Source: Nostoc sp. S4 (GTDB lineage: Bacteria > Cyanobacteriota > Cyanobacteriia > Cyanobacteriales > Nostocaceae). From it: DNA of 64,000 bases. The stretch is taken from positions 1 to 64,000 of the forward strand of contig JAQYWR010000044.1 of NCBI GenBank assembly GCA_029379225.1, read 5' to 3'. How positions within the stretch are numbered: position 1 is the stretch's first letter; every line of letters begins with the position of its first letter. A model generated the notes under the pieces. The model ran no database searches, was not told the origin of the DNA, and saw only the letters and a program-made list of their open reading frames with translations. This document shows positions 54,836-63,112 of this stretch, in pieces. A program made the translations under genes and the position numbers.

Positions 54836-57514
54836 ATGAGTAGCATCTACGACCTACGCCCGATCGCACTTTCAATTGCGATCGCCGTTTTGACTTCATA
54901 TACTGCTCTTGATTTGGCTGGCAGGGTAATAGCAGCCAAAGCTTCCGCAAAAGTCGCCTGGTTAATTGGCGGTGCAATCGTTATCGGAATCGGAATCTGG
55001 TCGATGCAGTTTGTCGCCATACTAGCTTTGAGTCTGCCAATACCAATAACCTATGATGTGTTGACTGTGCTGGTTTCTATGCTACCTGCTGTCATTGCTT
55101 CTGGGGGGGCACTTTTCCTAGCCAGTCGCCCAGCGTTGAGTATTTGGCAATTGCTGATTAGTGGGACATTAATCGGTATTGGTATTGCCTCCATGCACTA
55201 CATCGGAATGCTGGCGATCCGGCTCCAAGCAACTGCCACATATAATCCACTGCTGTTGATACTTTCTTTAGCGATCGCCATCGGCGCGTCGATTCTCATC
55301 CTAAGTATTGCCTTCCAATTAAGTATCCAAAGCAGTACAACTAGATGGTGGGTGAAAATTGGCAGTGCGCTTTTTATCGGAGGGGCGCTTGCGGGGATGC
55401 AGTATATCGGCATGGCTGCTGTTAGATTTACGCCTACTAATCCAACAGTAATATCTGGGTTAGGAAAAACGAACAATTCCCTAACCTGGTTGGGTGTTTC
55501 CATTGGCAGTGCCACATTCATTATTCTCGGTTTCACACTGACAATCTCGTTTGTAGAGCGGCGTTTGTCTGCCCAAACAAAGCTTTTAGCACACCAGCAA
55601 GCCCAAGCCAAACGTTCGCAGTTATTTACAGAGATTATCCTGCAAATTCGGCGATCGCTGAATTTGGATGACGTAATCAACACAACTGTCCACGAAGTTC
55701 GTCAAGCATTGAAAACAGACCGTGTGGTTATGTATCGTTTTAATAGTGACTGGAGCGGGACTATCATCGCCGAGTCCATTGCCTCGGGTTGGACAAAAAC
55801 TTTAGGAAAAACGGTCAATGACCCATTCCGAGAAAATTATATTGAAATGTACAAAAATGGTCGAGTCCGAGCTACTAATAATATTTATGAAGCTGGTTTT
55901 ACAGAATGTCACCGGGAAATTCTCGAAGGTTTTGAAATCAAGGCGAATTTGATTGCACCACTTATTCATAACAATCAACTTGTCGGTTTATTGTGTGCCC
56001 ACCAGTGTTCTACACCTCGGAATTGGGAAAAATATGAAATTAATTTATTTAGACAATTAGCAATTCAAGTTGGCATTGCCTTAGAACAAGCGAGTCTAGT
56101 GGCTGAACTTGAGCAAGCGCAGAAAGTTTTGCGGCTTCGCGATCGGGCGATCGCTTCAGCGAGTAATGCCATATTCATTACCGATCCGCGTCAGCCAAAA
56201 AATCCAATTATATTTTGCAATGCTGCCTTAGAAAAAATTACAGGCTACTCATCTCAAGAGATACTCGGATCTAACTACCAATTTCTCCAAGAGCCGAACA
56301 CAGATGCAGACACTATTACCCAATTAGATGAGGCAATCAAGGCTTCAAGAGAATGCCAAGTTGTACTTAAAAGTTATCGCCGCGATGGAACTTCCTTCTG
56401 GTGTGAATTAACGGTTTCTCCTGTATTAGATGCATTTGGACAAATAATTAATTTTATTGCTGTATTAGCTGAAATTACTGCTCGCAAGGAAACAGAAGAA
56501 GAATTAAGGCGTAGTCAACAAGCTCTCCAAGAGGAGATTCTCAAACTTATTTCTGACGTTAATCGGGTATACCAAGGAGACTTAACTGTTCGCTCTCAAG
56601 TCTCTGGCGGCGAAGTTGGAATCTTAGCTGATGTGATTAACACTATCATCTTTAGCCTCTGGCAAATTGTCATTCAAGTCCAACAAACTACCTACCAAGT
56701 GAATGTTTCTCTTGGCGAAAACTCTGGTGTTATCCAACAATTGGTCAATCAAGCAATCCAACAAAGCGAACAAATTACTTACACCCTGCAAACAGTAGAT
56801 AATTTGAATTTCTGGATTCAAAGAGTAGCAGATACCACCCAACAACTACAGGAAGTAAGTGTCACTACTACTAACACAATAGAAATAGCTAAAGCAACAA
56901 TCGATTTCACTGGAGAAAGCATCTTGAATTTGCAACAGGAAATCGCACAAATAGCTAATAAAGTCAAAAATCTGAGCGAATCTTCTCAAAAAATTTCCCA
57001 TGTTGCATCAACGATTGGGGAAATAGCCGTCCAAACTAACTTATTAGCCAGCGACGCTGGCATTGAAGCCACATGGATGGGCGAACGAGGTCGAGGCTTT
57101 GTGGAAGTAGCAGAACAAATTGGTCAATTAGCCGTGCAATCTGGCGAAGCAACCCAAGAAATTCAGGGTCTTTTAACTGACATGGAATTAGAAACTAGCC
57201 GATTAGTTCAAGCTGTAGAATCGGAAACGACCCAGATAGGAGAAAAAGCAAATCTTGTGCAAAATGGCAAGTTAAGCCTAGAAGATATTTTAGAAGTGTC
57301 TGGGCAGATGAATCATTTAGTAGAGTCCATTTTTGCAACAACAGGATCTCAAGCAGAAACTTCCCAAGCGATCGCATCTTGGATCGAACAGATTGCCGAA
57401 ACCTTAAAATACACCGCAGATTTGTCTAGTAGTGTATCTAGCTCTCTACAACAAACAATAGAAGTGGCAGAGCAATTACAAGCGTATCTGAGTGGATTTA
57501 AAACTGGGGAGTAG
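54836..57514 (+). CDS. MHYT-GAF-PAS(LOV-like)-MCP chemoreceptor or photoreceptor
   Basis: The 892-residue protein combines several modules. A seven-helix MHYT region (1-245) comes first; its second motif is MHYIGM (120-125), while the first and third read MQFVAI and MQYIGM. A GAF domain (about 258-420) has the cyanobacteriochrome-type Cys-His (TECHREIL, Cys358) but no DXCF Cys (it reads NDPF). A PAS domain (about 432-550) is LOV-like, with GSNYQFLQ where LOV domains have GxNCRFLQ, so the photo-adduct Cys is a Tyr. A short HAMP-like stretch (about 562-620) and a methyl-accepting signalling domain (about 640-890) follow. The signalling tip is divergent (LASDAGIEATWMGERGRGF). It probably steers motility or a Che-like pathway in response to light or metal/gas cues. 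No che gene is adjacent. Confidence 0.85.
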   Translation: MSSIYDLRPIALSIAIAVLTSYTALDLAGRVIAAKASAKVAWLIGGAIVIGIGIWSMQFVAILALSLPIPITYDVLTVLVSMLPAVIASGGALFLASRPALSIWQLLISGTLIGIGIASMHYIGMLAIRLQATATYNPLLLILSLAIAIGASILILSIAFQLSIQSSTTRWWVKIGSALFIGGALAGMQYIGMAAVRFTPTNPTVISGLGKTNNSLTWLGVSIGSATFIILGFTLTISFVERRLSAQTKLLAHQQAQAKRSQLFTEIILQIRRSLNLDDVINTTVHEVRQALKTDRVVMYRFNSDWSGTIIAESIASGWTKTLGKTVNDPFRENYIEMYKNGRVRATNNIYEAGFTECHREILEGFEIKANLIAPLIHNNQLVGLLCAHQCSTPRNWEKYEINLFRQLAIQVGIALEQASLVAELEQAQKVLRLRDRAIASASNAIFITDPRQPKNPIIFCNAALEKITGYSSQEILGSNYQFLQEPNTDADTITQLDEAIKASRECQVVLKSYRRDGTSFWCELTVSPVLDAFGQIINFIAVLAEITARKETEEELRRSQQALQEEILKLISDVNRVYQGDLTVRSQVSGGEVGILADVINTIIFSLWQIVIQVQQTTYQVNVSLGENSGVIQQLVNQAIQQSEQITYTLQTVDNLNFWIQRVADTTQQLQEVSVTTTNTIEIAKATIDFTGESILNLQQEIAQIANKVKNLSESSQKISHVASTIGEIAVQTNLLASDAGIEATWMGERGRGFVEVAEQIGQLAVQSGEATQEIQGLLTDMELETSRLVQAVESETTQIGEKANLVQNGKLSLEDILEVSGQMNHLVESIFATTGSQAETSQAIASWIEQIAETLKYTADLSSSVSSSLQQTIEVAEQLQAYLSGFKTGE

Positions 57515-57558
57515 GAAGTAGGAAGATGGGGGGCAGGGGGCAGGGGGAAATATTATTA

Positions 57559-57831
57559 CTTCGACCTGTGAACTCGAAACTTCGACGTGTGAACTGGGAA
57601 GTTGAGCCTTTTTGCTTGAATGTTGAGCCTTTGAACTCGAACGTTGCACCTTTTTGCTTGAATGTTGAGCCTTTGAACTCGGAAGTTGCACCTTTTTGCT
57701 TGAACGTTGAGCCTTTGAACTCGGAAGTTGCACCTTTTTGCTTGAATGTTGAACCTTTGAACTCGAACGTTGCACCTTTTTGCTTGAATGTTGAACCTTT
57801 GAACTCGAACATTGAGCTTCTGAACTCCAAA
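57559..57831. repeat. minisatellite of thirteen 21-bp units (42-bp higher-order period)
   Basis: Thirteen consecutive 21-base units fill exactly 273 bp. Two unit types alternate in the middle, GTTGCACCTTTTTGCTTGAA(T) and GTTGAGCCTTTGAACTCGAA(C), giving a 42-bp super-period; the ends are more diverged. Because 21 is a multiple of 3, several frames stay open, including a minus-strand frame with FKGSTFKQKGAT-type 14-residue repeats. No start site or domain supports translation. It begins 45 bases after the receptor stop. Confidence 0.85.
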
Positions 57832-57895
57832 CTTTAGCACTTATAACTCAGCAGTCAACAGTCAACACTCAACATACCCCATACCCTTTTTCAAA

Positions 57896-59602
57896 TTAAA
57901 AATCGAAAGTTGTACGAACTACTCCCACATATTGAGTATCATTTTCGCTGTTGTTTTCTGGGTTGAGAATCACCCAAAAACCAGGAGTCACTGAAATGTG
58001 GTCGTTCATTCGTAAGCGATAAAATGCTTCGAGGTGATAAGAGGTGTCTCCCTCTTCACGGACATCACTGTTAGAGACACGGGGTGGTAAACCAAAGAGA
58101 AATCCTGGCAGGTTACCTCTACCCCCCACATCAGGAAAGGATACGCCAACCGCACCAAACCAGACATTGGCACTGTCCCCATTGTTGATGAATAGAGAAT
58201 CTGTTCCACCCCTACCATTGGAAATATCACTCAAACCAGAGCTATGGGCATTTGCCCAAATATATCCACCCCAAGCGTGGATTTGAAAATTCGGGGAGAA
58301 GCGATAGAATCCTTGTGCGCCTACAATATCGTTGGAAGTAGCAATGTTGTTGCCAAAAGGAGCGTTTGCCAGGACGCTACCCGTCCCAGCTGCGATATCG
58401 ATTGTTCCACCAGGGCTATAGCCATGAGAGTAGGCAACACCGATTGCTCCTTGCTTACCGTAATAAGCTAAGTGTGCTAAGGCGTTGTAGCCGCCATTAA
58501 ACAAACCGTTGCTCCCGGATGGCGTATTGGGAGTGTTTGCTAAATAGCCTAAGGTGAGAACCAAGTCTTTGGTAATGTTCCAGTTAGCGGCTGCACCGCC
58601 CCCACCTCGGCGGAATAAGGGACTATATGAACCAAAAAGTGAGGGAACGCCATTGCCGTCGTCAGCGATTGTCGCAGGAGTGACGGTGGTTGAAATATCA
58701 GTGTAACCAATCCCTGTAGGCCCAATAACAAAGTTAAGAGAATCACTGACTGGGAAGTAGTAACGGATGTGGGGAGCAAAAAGTGTATCGTTGCTGTCAT
58801 AATCGAAGTTCAGACGTGTCATCCCTGTACCTGTTGCGGCTGCAATTTGACTTGCACCATTAGTGGAATTTCCAAAGTTACCAAACTCCAGCCGGACTCG
58901 CAACAAATCTTTGCCTGTGAAACTGCTCTCAAAGTTGAGACGACCCCGGTTTGCAAAGTAGACTCGGCTATCATCGGTATCGCCACCGACTCTATCACCA
59001 AAGGTATCACTAACAGCGGTAATAATTTGAGCATTCAGCCTGGTAGTGGTGGAAAACTGCTGTGTCTCCAGCGTTGCTGTATGTGCTTCTAGCGTATCCA
59101 CTCGCCCGCGCAGAGTTGCCAGTTCTGTGGCAAAGTCTGACTGCAACTTTTGCAGCACTGCCAAGTCTTGCTTATTGACTAAATCGCTAGTAGCTGTGGC
59201 AATTAATTCATTAATTCGATCTAAGCAGGCATTTAAACCTGCGGCAAACTCATAACGGGTTAAAGCACGGTTACCGCGATAGGTGGAATTGGGATAACCT
59301 GCAATACAGCCGTAGCGTTCGACCAGCGATTGCAGTGCACCAAATGCCCAATCTGTTGGTTGGACATCAGAAAACTGAGATACTGAGGTGACTTGTCCCT
59401 GTAAGGTGCGATTATCTGCTGCACCAGACTTATTTTCAAACTGAGAAACTGGAGTGACTTGCCCTTGCAAAGTGCGATCGCTGTCTGCTGCACTAGAATT
59501 ATTATCTAAAGGTGTCGCCCAGACTGCTGGACAAGTCAGCAATAAAAGCGGAAAACTATATAAAAAATTTTTCAGCATTGGGTTTAATTCTGTATTCAAC
59601 AA
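57896..59602 (-). CDS. SLH-domain outer-membrane porin (OprB/iron-uptake-porin type)
   Basis: The 568-residue protein has a signal peptide (about 9-30, NFLYSFPLLLLTCPAVWATP), a short duplicated segment (LQGQVTPVSQFE and LQGQVTSVSQFS), and one SLH domain (about 70-130, DVQPTDWAFGALQSLVERYG, then GYPNSTYRGNRALTRYEFAA). A coiled coil (about 135-190) follows, and then a large beta barrel rich in Gly, Asn, Asp and aromatics that ends in a terminal Phe (VVRTTFDF). This is the main cyanobacterial porin architecture: SLH binds the peptidoglycan-linked polymer and the barrel passes small solutes. Family members are annotated as OprB-like sugar porins or as iron-uptake porins. The nearby sugar transport genes favour a sugar role. 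Confidence 0.87.
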   Translation of the reverse strand: MLNTELNPMLKNFLYSFPLLLLTCPAVWATPLDNNSSAADSDRTLQGQVTPVSQFENKSGAADNRTLQGQVTSVSQFSDVQPTDWAFGALQSLVERYGCIAGYPNSTYRGNRALTRYEFAAGLNACLDRINELIATATSDLVNKQDLAVLQKLQSDFATELATLRGRVDTLEAHTATLETQQFSTTTRLNAQIITAVSDTFGDRVGGDTDDSRVYFANRGRLNFESSFTGKDLLRVRLEFGNFGNSTNGASQIAAATGTGMTRLNFDYDSNDTLFAPHIRYYFPVSDSLNFVIGPTGIGYTDISTTVTPATIADDGNGVPSLFGSYSPLFRRGGGGAAANWNITKDLVLTLGYLANTPNTPSGSNGLFNGGYNALAHLAYYGKQGAIGVAYSHGYSPGGTIDIAAGTGSVLANAPFGNNIATSNDIVGAQGFYRFSPNFQIHAWGGYIWANAHSSGLSDISNGRGGTDSLFINNGDSANVWFGAVGVSFPDVGGRGNLPGFLFGLPPRVSNSDVREEGDTSYHLEAFYRLRMNDHISVTPGFWVILNPENNSENDTQYVGVVRTTFDF

Positions 59603-60007
59603 TGTACATGAAAAAATTTGGATTTTTTAGTTCAGAAATCTCTAACATATATATAGTTAAAGATTTCAATACGTATTTTCTCTGGATTACTACTGAATCC
59701 ATATCTTTTATTTGCTGTCCCAGGGATTGACTTCGTTTGTGCCTTTATCAATGGCGTTACCCAACGAAGACATTCAGTACTTATGACAAGCGAAATAAGT
59801 AGGTCGGTGTGAATATTTATTGTTGGGATAAGGCAGGGGGCAGGGGGCAGGAGGCAGGAGGAAAGAGGGTTTAAGCCTATTTAATTTTTCTTAACTTAGT
59901 TTTGTTTTTCCACATTTTTCTACTTATTTCACAAAGTTTGTTTTAAACTTAAATACATCTTATTTTTGACGCCAGAATGAAATTATTACTCAATCAATAA
60001 TGTTGAG
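59603..60007. other. intergenic region carrying a MITE-like repeat
   Basis: Most of this 405-base gap is the family 1 copy C element (59793-59939). The left part is upstream sequence of the porin gene. No small gene is supported. Confidence 0.5.
59793..59939 (+). mobile_element. MITE-like repeat, family 1 copy C
   Basis: 147 bp with perfect 10-bp ends AAATAAGTAG and CTACTTATTT. Inside, TTTATTGTTGGGATAAGGCA is followed by several GGCAGGG/GGCAGGA units and GGAAAGAGGGTTTAAG. This matches copy A in reverse orientation. Confidence 0.65.
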
Positions 60008-61051
60008 TTAAACTGGAATTACTTTTTGCTGATTATTACTTTTAATAGCCGCTTCTATAATTTGCATCACATTAATTCCGTCTTCAGCAGTCACAGCAAT
60101 TGGTTGATTCTCAACAATTGATTTGTACATTGCATCGTAGTAGCCTAAATAACTGCCTTGCAAACTTTTTACTTTTTCTCGGATTACTTTTCCATCTTTT
60201 TCTGTGTGTAGCAATCCATATTCACTTTCAGGCTCAGTGTACCAGTCAAATGTGTTAGGCTTCATCCCAACTCGTAACTTGTCTTCCTGTGCATCAGCCC
60301 TACTTTTAAGAAAAGAACCTTTTGTACCATGTATGATATATGAAGGTACAGGCTCACGTACTAGAAAACTCGCTTTTAATTTTACCCGGAATTTATCGTA
60401 ATATAATATCGACTCAAAATAATCATTTATTTGCGAAGCTTCCCTTGTAATTCGCATATCTGCAAAAACAGCATTAGGCATTCCAAATAAATGCAAAGCT
60501 TGGTCTATGATATGCGGCCCTAAATCTTTGATGATTCCTGCCCCCGACCCTGGAACTTCTGTGTGTTGTCTATTGCTAAGTGTTGGTTTATATCGCTCAA
60601 AATGAAATTCGGCTTCAACAATATCTCCTAATAAGCCTTCTTGGATAATTTTTTTTACTGTTTGAAAATCGCTATCCCACCTACGATTTTGATAAACAGA
60701 TAATTTTTTTCCTTTTTTTTGGGCTAATTCTTTTAACTCTTCTGCTTCTGCAACTGTTGTAGTAAATGCTTTTTCTACTATTACATGCTTGTCTGCTAAC
60801 AAAGCTTGTTTAGTATAATCATAATGTGTATCATTAGGTGTATTTACTACTACTAATTCTATTTGCTTGTCTGCCAACAATATTTCTAAAGAAGTGTAGC
60901 TTTTTGCATTGGGATAATCATCCTGTATCAGCTTTTTGCTTCTTTCCCAGGAACCTAGTAATTCAAATCCGGGATGCAAATTTATAAATGGTGCATGAAA
61001 TACCTTACCAGATAATCCATAAGAACAAAGAGCTGTATTGACAGTTTCCAT
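60008..61051 (-). CDS. Gfo/Idh/MocA-family oxidoreductase
   Basis: The 347-residue protein has an N-terminal Rossmann domain in which the dinucleotide loop reads CSYGLSGKVFHAP rather than a textbook GxGxxG. VVNTPNDTHYDYTKQALLAD and the conserved Lys in VEKAF (normally EKP) follow. The C-terminal domain has the active-site block DLGPHIIDQALHLFG. Members oxidise or isomerise sugars and inositols using NAD(P). The closest type I recall, with the SGKVFHAPFI opening, is common in Bacteroidetes and in scyllo-inositol dehydrogenases of the IolW/YvaA kind. The substrate is not certain. The gene starts 12 bases after the end of a decayed galM, so it once belonged to a sugar-metabolism operon with it. 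Confidence 0.82.
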   Translation of the reverse strand: METVNTALCSYGLSGKVFHAPFINLHPGFELLGSWERSKKLIQDDYPNAKSYTSLEILLADKQIELVVVNTPNDTHYDYTKQALLADKHVIVEKAFTTTVAEAEELKELAQKKGKKLSVYQNRRWDSDFQTVKKIIQEGLLGDIVEAEFHFERYKPTLSNRQHTEVPGSGAGIIKDLGPHIIDQALHLFGMPNAVFADMRITREASQINDYFESILYYDKFRVKLKASFLVREPVPSYIIHGTKGSFLKSRADAQEDKLRVGMKPNTFDWYTEPESEYGLLHTEKDGKVIREKVKSLQGSYLGYYDAMYKSIVENQPIAVTAEDGINVMQIIEAAIKSNNQQKVIPV

Positions 61052-61063
61052 CTTTTTGTTAAT

Positions 61064-61539
61064 TTACTGAAGCGAAAGTTTATATTTGGTTGTTGGATGA
61101 TATTTTTCTCCCGGATGTAGAATTACAGACGGGAATGCAGGCTCATTCGGTGAGTTAGGAAAATGCTGCGTTTCTAAGTACACTGCTGCATATTTTTCAA
61201 TTGCTTATGAACTTCCTCACCAATCTGAAATTTTCCTTTGGCAAAACGACCGATTAAAGTACCGAAATAAGGGGGTTTTGCTAAGTAACTATCTAATTGA
61301 TTGTAATCGATAACGATACTTGATTGGTTACTATTTTTATCTGCTGAAATCCATGCAGTTACAATTACTCCGTAATTGATAATTTTAACTTGTTCGCCCT
61401 TTTTATTGGTCAAGGTAAATAGATAAACCAGGCAATTATTTACTTCACCAAAATTTTGTTTGATGATATTAGCTTTTTGAGCAATATCACCTGGTTTATT
61501 ATCTGAATAATTACCATCGAATGTTAACGTAGATATCGT
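61064..61539 (-). pseudogene. galM: decayed aldose 1-epimerase (galM) with internal deletion and frameshift
   Basis: Reading the minus strand from 61539, the frame contains FGEVNNCLVYLFTLTNKKGE, then IINYGVIVTAW and YFGTLIGRFAKGKF. This is the N-terminal signature of GalM, but with the YGNRI part of GRYGNRIAKGKF missing. It stops at 61174. In the next frame, the final 43 codons read LETQHFPNSPNEPAFPSVIL and HPGEKYHPTTKYKLS before a stop at 61064-61066, which is the GalM C-terminus. The start, about 200 central residues and the frame are lost, so no active mutarotase can be made. It lies between the MFS sugar porter and the oxidoreductase, on the same strand. Confidence 0.8.
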
Positions 61540-61568
61540 TTAATTTTATAGCTCTACTTCGATGCTAA

Positions 61569-62969
61569 TTACATATCTTCCAACTCAATTCCTTTGGTTT
61601 CTTTGATAAAAAAGAGAACGAAAAAGAACGAGATAGCTGCCGCAATTGTATACAGACCATAGGCAGAACCTAAACCGAAATATTGCAGAATAGGAGGAAA
61701 TGTTGTCGAAATGAGGAAATTTGCAACCCATTGCATAGAAGCAGCAACTGAAAGCGCAGCAGCACGAATTTTGTTGTTAAACATTTCTCCTAACAGCACC
61801 CAAACCACTGGTCCCCAGGAGAAACCGAAGCAAAATACATAGAGATTGGCTGCGAAAAGAGCTGCCATACCTGCACTTCCAGTTAGAGTCGGATTGCCAG
61901 CAGCATCCACCGGAGCGGTTCCAAAAATAGTAGCCATCGTCCCCAAAGTCAAGGTCATGCCGATTGACCCTAAGACGAGTAGAGGCTTGCGTCCAAATTT
62001 GTCTACGAAGGCGATCGCAATCAGTGTGGTAATAATATTTACAGCACCTGTGATCACTGTGATTGAAAGCGAATCTTTTTCAGAAAACCCAACAGCCCGC
62101 CACAATACGCTGCTGTAATAGAAAATCACATTAATACCAACGAATTGCTGAAGTACAGATAAGCCGATTCCAACCCAAACTATGGGTAAAAGTCCGCCAC
62201 TTCTCCTTAGAAGGTCAGAAAACTTCGGCTCGCGTTCTCGCATCACTGTTTGGCGAATTTCCTCAATTTTTTCTAGGACGTTACCGCCTAAAATCTTCGT
62301 CAAAACATTAGCAGCTTCTGGCTCTCTTCCTTGAGCAACTAAGTAGCGCGGAGATTCCGGAATCGTTAAAGCAGCCATACCGTATAACACAGCTGGCGGG
62401 ACTGCTGTCCAAAACATCCACCGCCAAGCTGCAACCCCAAACAAAAAGGGTGAATCTGCTGAACCTGCTGACACAGCAATAAAGTAGTCTGATAGAAGGG
62501 CAATGAAAATTCCCACTACAATTGCTAGTTGCTGGAGAGATCCTAACCTGCCACGCAGATGAGTCGGAGAACATTCTGCAATGTAAGCTGGGGCGATAAC
62601 GCTGGCTACGCCGATCGCAATTCCACCTAATAGTCGCCAAAAGATAAAATCCCAGATTCCAAAGGCTAGCCCAGAGCCAATAGCACTGAGAGTAAACAAT
62701 CCGGAAGCAACTACCATTGCCTTGATTCGCCCATAACGGTCGGCAATCTGGCCGGCAAAGAAGGCTCCAACCGCAGATCCTAGCAACGCTAAGGATACGG
62801 CTAAACCTGTCACCCAACTACTGATATTGAAGGCTTTAGAGATAGATAACACTGCGCCGTTAATTACAGCAGTATCAAAACCGAATAAAAAACCGCCGAG
62901 AGCAGCAGCACCAGCAATTAATATGACATAGAACGTGTTTGATTTACGACGAGCAGTTGTCGAGGTCAT
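61569..62969 (-). CDS. MFS sugar porter (hexose transporter, GlcP-like)
   Basis: The 466-residue protein has twelve membrane helices and the full set of sugar-porter signatures. These are GGFLFGFDTAVINGA in helix 1, DRYGRIKAM in the 2-3 loop, PESPRYLVAQGR before the central loop, QQFVGINVIFYYSS in helix 7 and DKFGRKPLL in the 8-9 loop, with PETKG-like KETKGIE at the end. It most likely imports glucose or a related hexose with protons. In Nostoc punctiforme a GlcP permease of this family, together with an OprB porin, supports heterotrophy and plant symbiosis. The present neighbourhood (porin, sugar enzyme, ABC sugar permease) fits. It starts 143 bases after the permease gene end on the same strand. 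Confidence 0.9.
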   Translation of the reverse strand: MTSTTARRKSNTFYVILIAGAAALGGFLFGFDTAVINGAVLSISKAFNISSWVTGLAVSLALLGSAVGAFFAGQIADRYGRIKAMVVASGLFTLSAIGSGLAFGIWDFIFWRLLGGIAIGVASVIAPAYIAECSPTHLRGRLGSLQQLAIVVGIFIALLSDYFIAVSAGSADSPFLFGVAAWRWMFWTAVPPAVLYGMAALTIPESPRYLVAQGREPEAANVLTKILGGNVLEKIEEIRQTVMREREPKFSDLLRRSGGLLPIVWVGIGLSVLQQFVGINVIFYYSSVLWRAVGFSEKDSLSITVITGAVNIITTLIAIAFVDKFGRKPLLVLGSIGMTLTLGTMATIFGTAPVDAAGNPTLTGSAGMAALFAANLYVFCFGFSWGPVVWVLLGEMFNNKIRAAALSVAASMQWVANFLISTTFPPILQYFGLGSAYGLYTIAAAISFFFVLFFIKETKGIELEDM

Positions 62970-63112
62970 AATTTTGTCTTAAAAAATAGAGCGTAAAAAG
63001 TGGGATGTTGGAAGTCAGGTGTAGGGAATTTTGATATTTATGACAGCACTGGATTTACAAATCATTAATTGAGATAATTCCATCTAAAATCTCAATTCTG
63101 CTTTGGTTGAAT

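Noticed and set aside
57498..57840. Open frames of about 94-110 codons on the minus strand and 103 on the plus strand across the minisatellite
   Set aside because: The frames are open only because 21-bp repeats lack stops; there is no ribosome site or domain, and they overlap the receptor gene end.
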